Shown in pieces: positions 50,801 through 63,159 of a stretch of DNA of 64,000 nucleotides (its first letter is position 1; the number at the start of each line of letters is the position of its first letter). The notes under the pieces were generated by a model that had not been told where the DNA came from, did no database searches, and worked only from the letters and a program-made list of their open reading frames with translations. The position numbers and the translations under genes are program-made. Location of the stretch: NCBI GenBank assembly GCA_964035545.1, contig OZ037765.1:25556504-25620503 (forward strand), given 5' to 3'. This DNA is from Bugula neritina. Lineage: Eukaryota; Bryozoa; Gymnolaemata; Cheilostomatida; Bugulidae.

Positions 50801-53800
50801 GAGTGATAATGTATATTGTTGTATAGGGCTTTATCTGGACAAAATATGTATAACATGGTGAACCTTAAACAGTTGATGTCTTCAAGCCTCGAGCTGCTTG
50901 TAGAAGAACGATATAATAGAGTGTCACAGTGCCTGCTTCATGTCTTGAAAGATGACTGCCATATTTATTATTACCTTTCTCTTGTACGGGTGAGCGGTTT
51001 ACATCTTTATGGGTATCTTTTTATGTCGAATGGACCAGCTAACCAGCCCTATCTTGAGGTTTCACTTTACAGCCCAAATTGCTAGGTGATTACAGGGAAA
51101 AGCCTTTTCTTTCATCATTAAATGCTCTCAATTTGTTTTGTATTTGCCATTCACCTGCTCTCTTCCATCAAATAGCATTGCCTTAAGCCATATTATTTTG
51201 CATACTTCTGTATGATCTGGAACAAGGTCTTATTTCAATGTGTTTATTTGATTCTTCTGTATGGAAAGCATCAATTCAATATTCTTTTTAGAAAGTTTAT
51301 CTCTTGGAAGCTGGAGGTATAATGTACGAGTTTTTATGGGAACTTTTTGACAAAATAAGACTCGATGAAGATTGGAAAGATGTACTGACACTGAATGTTG
51401 GTCTTCACGAGTGTTTAGAGAAGCATTTCCCCAAACATTTTTCCCGGTACTAATTTGCTAGTATCCATTCTTCGTATCTCGTATCACATGCTAATATATT
51501 TTTTGATCAACATTCTTTTATTCTCTTTTGATGTGTCAAATTGAATATATTTGTGTTTTTAGGTTTAGCATCAGTTTAGCTGATGATGTTAGAAAATCTG
51601 AGTTTTTACCCATTCATATGCTAGAAAAATTCCATCTACATTACGAGGTAATGCTCGTTGATATTATAATGTTGCAATTTGATAAAAGGGCGCAGATTAT
51701 AATAAACCTAGCTATATGCAATCTTTTCTATACTGTATACATGTGTGTGTATTTGCGTGAGAGTGTGTGTATCATTATTTTTTCTACACTCTCTTGTAAT
51801 AATATACTTTAAATTGTTTATAAGCTCTATTGGGGTTGGCATATATGTAACCTTTAGATGTATTATTACTGGACACGTGGTTATATGCATATGAAGCTAA
51901 TAATGTTAGAAGTGCAGTAAAACTGGATGTGTTTGTTTTCAATATAGGTTGACTGGCCTATTGATGTGATATACAATTCAGCTTGTGAAGAACAGTATAA
52001 CAGAATATTTCAATTCCTTCTTCAACTGAAGCTTGCGAAACACTCAGTTGATAATCTAAAGTTTGATGGTAAGATTGTGGTCTGCACAGCCTTTACGGAT
52101 ATAGATATAACATGTGGGCGATTTCCTTGCTTGTTTTATGTTATATTTTGTTACCATGATTTTCCTATAAAGTTGGTCATTTGTAATAAGAAGTTAACCG
52201 TGAGTTTGCTGTGACTGCTGGTGTTGATTCATCTCTCTAAGATCATAATTATAGCAATTGCATTTTAAAAATTTGTTTAGGGTGAAAATGCATACTTTTG
52301 TGACTTCATAGTGAAAGATTATTTGATAATCAGTATATTGTATGCATTAGTTGGTTAATGCCAGTTACTATAAATCACATCCTCACTGTTTTTGTCATGT
52401 TAGCATTGCACAAAAAGCTCACAGATGAATCGACTGCATCTTGTGCTAATGGAGATGAGTTACTAGAAAAGAGCATCTACCTGTTGAGAATGAAGATCTT
52501 GCATGCTGTGAACAGTATCCATGACTACATAATGACAACAGTTAGTATGGTCATTCACTCTCTTAGTACATAGTTATACACCGTGTTTCTATTAGTCTGA
52601 TTCTTCTCAAGTTTAAAGGTGTGTTTATACTGGCTTTGGAAAAAGTGCTGAGTATTAGTTGATTAAAAGTACTATTTTATAGCTGCACAAGAAGTCATTA
52701 AAATTACATTGATGCTGAAAATCATTTACGATTAGTAATACGTGACTGGGTTAGTTATTACTTGATGTGTTCACAAATTAAACTATGTAAAAGTAATAAT
52801 GTGAAAGATAACTTATAATAATTATTATTTTACTACAATTTGAAATTTTTTTGAATTGCGGAGGGTTTATTTGATGCCCTTCAAGTAAGTTGTTTAATAG
52901 AGAAAGCAGTTTTTTTAATTTGGGGAGCTAAACCGCCTAATTATTCCTGTAAATTGTATACTGAAACTTTACCAATAAAGTAATAACAATTTTAATTATT
53001 TACTTTTATAATGCAAGAAAACTTGGTGAAAATGTCTCCTCAACCAAATTGACCTTTTTTATTATTAATCATGGAGGTGTAAACACATGTATAACCTCTA
53101 ATCTTTTTAAAGTTCTATGCTATAAAAGATTTTTAGTTCATTGAGATGTATTATACTCCATGTTTTGCATTTTGCGGATTTCTTATAACTTATGTTCTGC
53201 TGTTAGTGTAGAAGACATATTTTACATAATTTCTATTTTAGTTGTAGGATACTGTAGCATGTATATCAACCATGCCCAGTAACTCGGTTTTTGATTTTTA
53301 TCTGCTATTGTTATATATATTTCTTTGTTTTCAGATTCTGTATCACTCGTCCCAGCAGTTTGAAAAGAATGTGGAGTCTGCGACTGACCTGGAGATGATC
53401 ATGATGGTGCATAGAAACTACTTGAATCAAGTGTTTAATCGTTGCTTTCTTCACCCTAAAAACTCAGTCATTCATGGCTGTCTACTCAAGATACTCAACA
53501 CTGCATTGATTTTTCAGAAGATGTGGGACTCTGGCTTAGACACTACAACGTATGTTTTTTTAAAAAGAACCCCCATGAATTTGTCTGTTTCATGTTTTTT
53601 TAATTTTATGAAATATCCAAGTTTTGTGTAGCAAGTGTTAATCCAATGCAATACTGATAAAATATATAAACATGCATATTTTAGCTACATACTCATTTTC
53701 AGTTGCCAAACATCAGTAACTCTTCAGTAACTTGACTTATATTTGAACTTTTATGATGATGAAATTGCAAATAAAAAAGTTTATTTATTCGTAACATTAA

Positions 53801-54596
53801 ATGTCAAAATGTGTAATTTAAATCAAATGGTTGATTGCTTATATCAGACAGATAATTTGTGGAATGGTAAAATTTATAGTTGACATTTATTTATAATCTA
53901 CGTGTAGTTATTGTTTTAATAGGTGGACGAAAGTAGAGGAAATCTCACTTAGTTTTACCAAGTGTATACAGATTCTGATGTCATTTATCACATCACTTAT
54001 CAAAACCGGCTCCTTACCACACTGTGAGTTCATGTTTAAAGACCTGTGGGATTGTAGCTTTTAACATATTATTTATATTATTATTTCCTATCTGTTCTGT
54101 TCAAGTTATATGACTAGCGACTGTTGAATTTCTTCTACTGCATAGCATATTTTTAAATCATCTCTGGAAGTTGGAAAGTCACCTTATCACTTGGCATAAA
54201 AGTATGTGCATCTGAAAGTGATACAATTTTGACCCTTTGTGTCATTACATTGTAGAAAATATTTTTACCATGTGCAACACTTCAAGCTTTCCGATGATAC
54301 AAAAAGTGCTAGGAGGCAGAAAATCTTTGGTTTTTTAAAAAATAATTATCTAATTGAAATGCTAGAAAAACTGGTTTCTTATTAGATTCAGCGTTCTACA
54401 GAATTGAAGGCTAAGACACTCTAATAGACAGGATACACATTTTAGGCTAAATAATGATACATCACTATTTTGTATAATTTAAATACATTCAATGGAGAGT
54501 TGTGTTTTTTTAAGTTTCCATTCACTTTGTTATGCATTTTCTGTTGTAGTGGAGTCATTGGCTTTGGCATTTAGAAGCACTACTGCAGTCAGCTAA
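44849..54596 (+). CDS. TUBGCP5: Gamma-tubulin complex component 5
   Basis: Twenty-one exons join in phase to 950 codons (human 1024): 44849-44914, 45118-45224, 45449-45560, 45656-45761, 46275-46348, 47059-47246, 47550-47639, 47966-48065, 48416-48620, 48861-49066, 49239-49354, 49537-49769, 50300-50525, 50827-50989, 51292-51446, 51563-51647, 51948-52068, 52404-52540, 53335-53549, 53923-54023, 54550-54596. Agreement with human GCP5 is clear at both ends: NLRFHRYLDVDRHK, TDTHYAILSFLL, TEYQMVREVIW, the grip1 half, YYYLSLVRKVYLLEAGGIMYEFL, VDWPIDVIYN, AVNSIHDYIM and the final ESLALAF. It is a gamma-tubulin ring complex subunit acting in microtubule nucleation. An in-frame ATG at 44780 would add a hydrophobic stretch unlike the family, so 44849 is preferred. 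Exon 6 ends at a weak GTTTGC donor. AATAAA at 54813-54818. Confidence 0.95.
46833..47040 (+). mobile_element. tRNA-derived SINE in TUBGCP5 intron 5
   Basis: The segment starts GCAGCCATGGTCTAGG (A-box-like, repeated by GGGGTTAGAGCATTGG) and has a B-box-like GGTTTGAACCC at 46893-46903. It continues with a non-tRNA body (TTCTGTGCCCTATCTGAATA) up to the next exon. The tRNA part has an extra GCCCTA and mispaired arms, so it is not a working tRNA. The 3' edge is approximate. Confidence 0.7.
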
Positions 54597-55439
54597 TAGA
54601 ACTTCAAGCTGCACTAATTATTAAATGGATGAGTGTAGATGTTATCTAATCTAACCATGGAAATGCAATTTGATGGTGCTTTCTGTCGATTATGCTTATT
54701 TGTAGTCACTCCTCTAGGTAGGGTGTTTGCTCTTGGTTTTCAAAGCAGAATTTGACTTTTGGTTTTCTTTTTCTTTTGTTTTTTTTTACAACATGAATTT
54801 ATGTTTTTCCAAAATAAAATATCTTGCCTTTTAATTTAATTGGGTTATTCTTATTTCTGTTTTTAAATATATAAAGTTTGGATGTTGTTACATCTTCTAA
54901 ACACATTTTATTTCATTAGCAAGTTTATTGACATTTTTAAGCAAGATAAAACTTGCTAAGCTTATATAAACAGGCTTATGGAAATTTTGATGATCTCAGT
55001 TTATACAATATTAGGTTTGGTAATAATGAATCAACAGTTCGCATTGTAGAAGTTGCACATGCAAGATATTTAGGTAATATAGCTATTTTGCTGACAAGAA
55101 GTTGTTTAAAAAAATTAAACAAAAGGTTAGCCACTAAATCCAGACCAGCCTGATATATTAATATATTTATATTGCCCTTAAACCCACGCCTACATGCATT
55201 TCAAGGTCCCAGTGAAATCTGTGGATGTAGCTATTGGAGCGAAGTATAATCATTTTATTGTTCGAGTTGTCTTTCCTCTCTGTGCGCTCCTACTAAGACC
55301 GTATATAAAACTGTTTCCGGTTAAAAGATCATCTTGCAAGTCCAAAGGTCTTCGCAGCCCTAATTTATCTAGTCTCAGCTCAAACTTGCTAGTCGCTCTT
55401 GGTTAGATCCTTATTATTTAAAAGTAAATATTTACAAAA
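54597..55439. other. TUBGCP5 3' region and cytochrome b5 promoter region
   Basis: Contains the TUBGCP5 AATAAA (54813-54818) and then the upstream region of cytochrome b5. The last 250 bases are less AT-rich than the rest and carry a TATA-like box. Short open frames here have no recognisable protein features. Confidence 0.45.
55302..55310 (+). promoter_or_regulatory. TATA box candidate for cytochrome b5
   Basis: TATATAAAA lies 130 bp upstream of the cytochrome b5 ATG in relatively GC-rich surroundings, preceded by a CTTTCCTCTC pyrimidine stretch. Position suits a TATA box with a leader of about 100 nt, though AT-rich DNA makes chance matches common. Confidence 0.35.
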
Positions 55440-58400
55440 ATGGCAAAAGTATTTAGACTAGACGAAATAAAAGAACACAACAATGGAAAATCAAGCTGGT
55501 TAATTATCCATGACAAAGTTTATGATGTAACAAAGTTCCTTGACGAGGTAGATTAACTTTAACAATAACTTCAAGATATTCATATTAATATTAATATTCA
55601 TATTGATATTCAAATTGAAATTCAATTTTATATTATTATATTTAATATTACTGTTTACAATTTTATCTTTACTGAATTTGGATTTAAATTTATGATTTAA
55701 ATTAGTTTATTTTCATTTTGATATTGAATTTGATTATATTTTAATTTGAATAATAATATTAATAATAATGTTGGTATCAGTATCCCTATCTTAATAGCTT
55801 CTAGATCATCTAGTATATGTTTAATAATGATTTTATATTCATTTAATTACACTACCTCTAACTGTAACACTATCATAAATCATTGGCGAATGATCCTTAT
55901 GAGTTTGAAATGAAAGCCATTCCTCTAAAACTAAAAGTTTTATTGTAAAAGTAAAAGGATTGTACCAAGCTCGGTTGACGTATTTTTTTATGTATTTATT
56001 TCACACCAGAGAAAATATTAGTGTATTTAATTTTTAATTTTAATTTTGGAACTGTCCATAGTCGAGATTCAAATTCAGCACTAATTTTTAAAAGTAAATA
56101 GATATCAATTATTTTTGTATATGACACTCAAAATAGTAAATGTAATAAACCTGCATTTGTATTGCTTGTAGTGTAAAAATATAACAAGGCTCTTTGTGAA
56201 TATGCAAAAGATTCTCTAATTGAAGGCCTTATAATACGACACAGTTATAACATGTTTTTACCGAAAAATCATAAATGTGATCAGCCAATTTAGATGAAAA
56301 CTAGTATGGCTAGATTCCTCGACTTTGAACTTAGTAATTGTGTAGTTTTCTCTAATCAATACTCAATGGAGTCTATTACATGAAACACACCATTACTACT
56401 ACTAGGCTACCAGCATATATTTCTGTTGTGATGATTATCTTTTAGTTGATTCCAGAAATTTGTGTTCATTTAGTCATTATAATTTTACTGGGATGCTATA
56501 TAAAGAAAAGTCTAAATATTTTTTTCATCTGTAACTCTAAATGCAATGTTATATTTTTAGCATCCTGGTGGTGAAGAAGTGCTTTTAGAACAGTCAGGTT
56601 AGTTTTCTTCAAATCTTTCAGTTGAATATAACTTAATCTACTTTGCAGGCAGCTGTACTAGTAACTTAAGTTATCTACTAGCAGCTTCAAAACCTTGTGT
56701 ATCTACAACTACTTTGCGCCAGGCATGCTTCAGATAGTTTTTAAGTTGCCGTATGCTCTTATAAAATATGTATGCCGGTTTCTTTTAAGATAGGTGTTCA
56801 AACAAAACTTGCTTGGTCATGACAGCTAAAAACTAGTATCAAATATTTTCAACCTTGCTTAAAGTTAAATTTCACAATGCTGCACCAACTGTGAATAACT
56901 TCACCTTGCCAAAATATTTTTAATGTTACGTCTCAAGTTATAGAATCTATGGTCTAGATTTCAACTTTGAAAAATAATGATGAAAAATGAATACAACATC
57001 AGTAAAACCAATTCCTGTATTAGGTGATAGTACAGCTGCTACAAGGCATTTCTTATGACGGACTATGCAACTAGATTTCTGACAGTTATGAAATATTTCA
57101 TGCGCTCTATAATTTGTAGTAACTACTAATAAAAAGTGAATGTATCACAATAATTATGCTGGTTTAGAAGATTTCAAATGTTTTGCATGAAACCCAATAT
57201 TTCAGAGTTATATAGCTGAGCAGATTTGGACAGAGTGTAGTTAATATCATTTGTTAGTGAGTCATTGGTTTTCATTCCTTAGTTGGAAAAGTCAGGTATC
57301 CACTTATCAACTTTCTTGTTTGCAGTTTCACTTTGTAATAACATCTAATAACTGGCAAGGCACAGCCATGGTTTAGTTATCAGAGTCCAGGCCCAGTAAG
57401 TGCCAGCTCATTTATTGCACTACAAAGAGAAGCTCTCAAACCATGTTGTCAGTATGATAAAAGTCGCTGTCTTTAGCCTGCCTATTATCTGGGGTTGTAA
57501 TAGTGGTAAAGGCATCAAATAAATGCTAATGTTTTTATATAAAGGCTGGGAGTTTCTTGATAACAATTATCTCCTTTCGTCAATCACAGTAGTTTCAACG
57601 GCATTCGTACCCAAGATCCTCTATTGGCTGCTCTACTGTGGACTTCTACCTTCTAGACTCTTATACCATAATATCCATGTTAGCCATGTTCAGTTCAGCG
57701 TAGAAAATAAATCAACCTTTATAAATATAAGTCTCTCATACTACAGCATAACTGACAAGGTGTATTACTGTCAAGGAGTGCTGTTTCTTCATTCATTTGC
57801 TGAAGTGTGAAGTATTGTCTACTTCCAGGCAAGGATGCAACTGAGTCTTTTGAAGATGTAGGACATTCCACAGATGCCCGTGAACTTATGAAAGATTACT
57901 ATATAGGAGACTTGCATGAGGTTAATATTCAGTTTTGTTAGTTCTTTAGTAGATATTAAAATATACTTCATAAAGCAGCATATGCTGATCACATTTTAGT
58001 CTAATCAATAATATGGAATCTAAATGCACGGATCATCCTAGAAAGTTTGGGATAGCTGCTAAAGTAGCATGTAACTAACAGTAGCTGGAGTAACATGTGA
58101 ACTGGGTTAGGCATTACACGAATTGTGTGCTCAGCATTGATTTCTTGGAGTTGCACAACAACTACATCAATAAGTTTCAACAACTGCACATCTCTGTAAA
58201 GCTACTTGTGCATTAAGTGGTTGAGCTGTCTTTAATAAAGATCTTGTGTTGTACGAAAAGTTAATATTTGATCAATATCTTAATTACAGACTATTATTTC
58301 TGTGAGCTTGTTCAAATTTAACAGTCTATATTTTATTGCCAGTAGGTTATTATTACTTGAATGTAGCCATGGTTTAGACTTTAGCATCTACTAGCTGTGT

Positions 58401-59753
58401 TGTAGCCATTGAGAGTGAGTGTTGTACAATCCAATGATAGGGTCAGCTTGCTTCAACTTTTGAAGCCATACCGTTACGAATTTCTTAACTTGCTGCTATT
58501 GTCATATATTTAAATGCTATTACGTATTATATTTGTAGGATGATAGAGTGGTCAAACCATCAAAGGTAAGCCTGACAGAATTTTTAGTAATGGTGTTCAT
58601 CTATTAAAAATCGCAATATGTCAGATTATATAAGATGTACGTTTTTTAGAAAATTCATCAGTAAGTCCTCTCGCAATTTATAGCCAAGAGCAAGATTGTG
58701 GGTTACATCAATATAGCTTTTAATGAGAAGCATTTAAGCACTATTTTGGTGCAGGTGGTATTCAGTCATTGGTCACTAAAGCCTGAAAAATAAACTGTAT
58801 GGTATCCCTTCACAGACTAGTTAATATATTGGATATTAGTGTTGTAAATTTTTACCTTTTTTGTAACTGAAAATAACCTATAGTTCTGCTTGCCTATGCA
58901 GTTTAACTTTTAATCACACAAGTTAAAAGTAGTTGCAATGTAGCATCATGGTTATATCAACAGACTTTGATACTGAAACTGCTAGCTTGTTGAAATATTA
59001 GAATATTGATTGCCTTAAATTATCTGGTGCTAAATATATACCTCACAGAATACATTATTCTTTTTCTAGCCTTCTTCATCTGCAACTTCTGGATCTTCTA
59101 ATGTGCCAACAGGGTAAGTTTATTAGACGGTTTGTAAATTAGCCAGACATTTTGAAAGTAAGGTGGAGGGAAGTCTGCTGGCTTTATTCAGTGTAAATAG
59201 TGAAGTTGGTTGTTTTGCATGCAACTTGCCTCCTGGTTATTATACTATCATTATAGTGTGTTTTTAGGTTATTTAGTTGTACATTATTTTTTAATAGAGA
59301 CAAGGGTTGCAATACCATGTAAGCTTCAACGCTGGACAGCAATTATAGGTATAATCGTATTCATATATCAACATATTGATTGTGAAATTCCTGTATTTGT
59401 AGCACATATCTATAAATTTGAACTGATTGACAGACATCAAAATGTTGTTGCTATGGCAACCTCTATTACCATGTAACCCTGTTGTAAGACAGTAGTGCAG
59501 AGTTCTATTAGTTTGCATGCACAGTATTCTTTACTACTTTTCTGTACAACTACCATTGGTATGTTTTGTCAGCTGTTGCCTCCAAGGTCTGTAAACTCTC
59601 ATGTTATTTCTTGACTTAGTATCATGAGTATCATTTCTGTTTCTTGATGGTCTGTATTTTCTTCCTTTTAGATCCTGGACTTCATACCTTCTACCACTAG
59701 CAATGGCAATAGCTGCAGCTTTAGTTTATAAAATATTTAGTGAGAAGCAATGA
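55440..59753 (+). CDS. CYB5: Cytochrome b5, tail-anchored
   Basis: Six exons, 55440-55547, 56561-56597, 57829-57920, 58539-58565, 59070-59113 and 59672-59753, join in phase to 129 codons. The b5 haem domain is complete: [32 protein letters not shown] with the first axial His at 37, and [13 protein letters not shown] with the second axial His at 61, the 24-residue spacing of classical cytochrome b5. A Ser/Pro-rich linker leads to a hydrophobic helix (about 106-125, [18 protein letters not shown]) and a short SEKQ tail, so it should be C-terminally anchored in the ER or mitochondrial outer membrane and donate electrons to desaturases and related enzymes. The linker is coded by two tiny exons (27 and 44 bp). 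AATAAA at 59894-59899 ends the gene. Confidence 0.95.
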
Positions 59754-60306
59754 AGTATTAAATCAAGATTGTTGTCAAGATTTTGAACTGGTAAATTCTT
59801 CATATGGATGCTTGGAACTATGATTTTACATATTTTCATGACATAGTTTTTAACATTTATGTTACAAATTGATTCCTATTTTGATGTAATTTCAATAAAT
59901 TGTTAGTCCATTTCAATTCCAGTTTGAATATATTGAGTTTTGTATAAGTTTAGTATTATCTTTTTACAATAAAAGTAATTATACATAGCTGTCAAAAGTT
60001 GCGCTTAAATTTTTTATGACTCTAGGTCCACAATGTGCCATTATTGCTCAGCTTTGCAGCTTTTCTGACTGGCCATAAATATAATTAGTTTTAAAAAATC
60101 AAAGTTATCAGTGAGATACCATAATACGACAGATCCACTTGACTACTCAATATTATTGTAGGCTTTATGTAAATATAAGAACCATTTGCTAATAAAAAAA
60201 GACATTAACTGTATATAAAAATATGCTGTTTAAAGAAAACAAAAACGAGTAAATAATGGTTAGAGCAATGCTCAATTAAGTTGAAAGGCTAGCAGCTAAT
60301 GAGTGA
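59754..60306. other. Convergent 3' spacer between CYB5 and the PPxY gene
   Basis: Holds the CYB5 AATAAA (59894-59899). No exon visible. The 3' UTR of the minus-strand PPxY gene must also lie here. Confidence 0.5.
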
Positions 60307-62285
60307 TCAGTTTGAGATAAACACTGGCTCCGTATTATGGGGTGGAGATTCATCTCTTTCTGTGGGTACTTGACTTATACATTCCGAGTAAGATGGAGGC
60401 AGCCCAAGACTATCCTAAAAGCATTTAAAAGAAATAAAATCTTGTTTGATGAGACAATGGCCTTTCCCACTTTTATTGCAACTAAAAAATTCACTCAAAC
60501 GATTGTTTTACCGATTTTGAATATATCAGCACAAACCAAGACCGCGTTAAACATGGGGCTAGTTTAGTTGGTCAGCTCAATAAAATTGATTTAGACTTGC
60601 TCAACTAGTAGTTGATTTAGCTTAATAACCTAGTGCCACCACTATTACTAATAATTACTATAGCACTGATGCAAATGATAAATATTGAAGCATTATCATC
60701 ATAAATCAAATTTTTATAATATTAACCATCACTTGCAATTCATAATAGTATTGATAACCTCTACCTACACTAATAACTATTCAAGTAATATAATAATGAA
60801 ATACTTCATAACTTTTATTTCATAAAATATACTATTTTTATACTAAATTTTAATAGTAAAAACTTGATGTATTCCATGAGCAAAATCATTAAAATGAAAC
60901 ATTCTAATTATTTCTGATTATTATTTATAATTATGTTTTGCATATTCACATAATATTTTCAGTTATCTGCAAGGATTTATGGTCTAATATATTGAGCAAA
61001 CATTGTGGTTCGAAAATTTTTTATGTCCATTCAGGGTCACTAGTAAACTCAAGACACAGCTTCATTTGACATGACTTAATTTTATTTAACCAATCAATAC
61101 CATGACCTGAGTTATGACTTTGACCCAAATCTGCATAAAATCTTGAAACACTATGTTGGGCCTACATCAAGTAGGCTGCAACGTCTAGACTGACTAACAT
61201 CAACAAAACCCTCCAGATTTGCACTAAACAGAGTCTTTTTGAATGAGACAGATTTTCTGCTGGCACTCAAATAACTAGTATGAATTTTATGTTATATAGG
61301 CAAGTATAACAATAATTCTTATCTTCATAACAATAAAAAGCATACAATTAAATACACATCATTCAAACTGTACATCAGTTTTACCATGTTGGCTATTTAC
61401 CAATGTCTCTTTTATTGTATATAAATCTTGATTGAGTTCAAATTTTACAAGGGATGCACCGCACGATAGCATAGGCATTCTACTATTCATAAACATTAAA
61501 CTAAATCGTAAAAAGTGGCACAACTACTACAACGACAAAGCATCGAGTTCAAACTTATTTACACGAACAAATTTTTACAGCATGATTATGACATTTAATA
61601 ACAAAACTTGAAAAACTTTGTTCTACTTACGTTAACTTCTTTTTGCTGACTATGAAATGTGGCTTCATCATACGTTGGAGGATACATCATAGTTAATCTG
61701 TCTGGACAAGCTGAGAATTGACACTCTAAATCTGAATATAGTAAATAAACTCAAATAGTTTGTTAAATAAAATTATTGCTTCATTTCCTCATATTGAAGG
61801 CTATTTACTACTACAGCCATCAACACCTACAAATACTATTTTATTGTGAATATCTGCTAGCACAAGGTATTGCCTAATTCACAAGATATCTGAACTGTTA
61901 TACTAAGTGAGAATGTTGCATTTAAACTAATGGGTTGGTAATAGTATCACAAATATAATGAGACTCATAAAGTTGGATTATCTAAACTCAGCATAAAATG
62001 ATCTATTTAAAAATAAACAGTCTCATGCTCACCATTGAGATGGAGACTTCTAACATCACGTGGATTTCTTAGAAATTGCTGTAGCTGTCGTTGAATACGT
62101 CGTCGCTGCCTCATCCTGTGTCGGAGGTAGCACAATATAAACAAGAGCACACAGAGAATCATTAACATTACGGAGAATGGCATGAGGTAATTCATGTCTA
62201 TGAACCAATCAGAGTTGGGTCTATAACCAGGTACATCTGGAGTTTTTGGTGTTTTCATCGCGGGTATAGTAGTAGTTTCATTCAT
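60307..62285 (-). CDS. Small single-pass membrane protein with two PPxY motifs
   Basis: Three minus-strand exons, 62033-62285, 61631-61731 and 60307-60414, join in phase to 153 codons. A short Thr/Pro-rich N-terminus (1-30) precedes one membrane helix (about 32-54, MPFSVMLMILCVLLFILCYL) and a strongly basic stretch (RHRMRQRRRIQRQ), which by the positive-inside rule puts the C-terminus in the cytosol. The tail carries PPTY at 102-105 and PPSY at 124-127, each followed by an acidic residue. PPxY motifs bind WW domains of NEDD4-type ubiquitin ligases and YAP-type proteins. The layout recalls adaptor proteins such as Commissureless, PRRG or WBP1-type, but sequence alone does not place it in a family. 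An acceptor just upstream of the ATG suggests a 5' UTR intron. Confidence 0.75.
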
Positions 62286-62309
62286 GATTTACAAATATGT
62301 AACCACCTG

Positions 62310-63159
62310 AAATTACAAATGAAACATTGATCTTGTATCTGTAAAATAGTTCAAAATTTACTAATGGTGCTAAAGCATTATGCAAATAATCCCAGCTCAA
62401 ATTCTCCTTAGAAGTTCTTAGTTTTACTTTATATTACGGAACTAAAATTAATCTTGCCATTGAATCATTTTTGGTTTGTAAAATACTAACCATTTTTCTA
62501 ACTCAGTATACTAACAGGCAAAATATGTTACAACAGTATGAAAATTTTCACAATTTACTTCAGGTTGACTGATGAAAAATAAAATAAATTTTATGCAACC
62601 GTAAATTTGTCTCTTGCAGCAATGTTCACATTTCTACATTGGGATAAGAACATATATGCATCATGTTTTTAATAAGCTCAATTTTTTACTAAATTTTAGG
62701 GTTTTAAGTTGAAAATGCACCAGCTATACTTTTTGAATAGCCACCTATTTTCTTGGTTGAAAAATTTGCTAAAATAGGGGTTCTTGAGCAAAGTTCAGAG
62801 AGTTTTGTTTTTGTCTATTTCAAAGAAATTGTGGTTTAATGTTTTTATATCGTCTATTTGTTTATCAAAACTTTTCGAGATATTAGGAAGATGATTAATA
62901 TTATGTAGTTTTATTGGCAGAGATTTTACATTAGAATGCAATTTTGTAATAATTAAAAATATAGTAGGCCTATATTATATCTACACATAGTAGAAATAAT
63001 TTACTCATAATTTTTTTCAATAAAAAATCATTTAAACAACTTAGCAGCATTAATATGTAGATATAAAATATATTACTGCCGTTTCATTCGGACCAATGGA
63101 CCTTCCGACCAACGGGCCTTCAGAATATTGACCCAATCCCTTAAATAATATCATAATGC
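62310..63159. other. AT-rich spacer upstream of the PPxY gene
   Basis: No coding exon found. A 5' non-coding exon of the minus-strand PPxY gene is expected here because an acceptor-like TTTCAG immediately precedes its ATG exon, but I could not locate the donor. Confidence 0.35.

Noticed and set aside
55194-55406. 70-codon frame upstream of CYB5
   Set aside because: It overlaps the likely promoter with a TATA box, has no domain features and no splice link to neighbours.
57360-57500. Second SINE copy in CYB5 intron 2
   Set aside because: Shares GCCATGG and CCCAGTAAG-like words with the 46.8 kb SINE, but has no B box and no clear ends; similarity is too weak to annotate.
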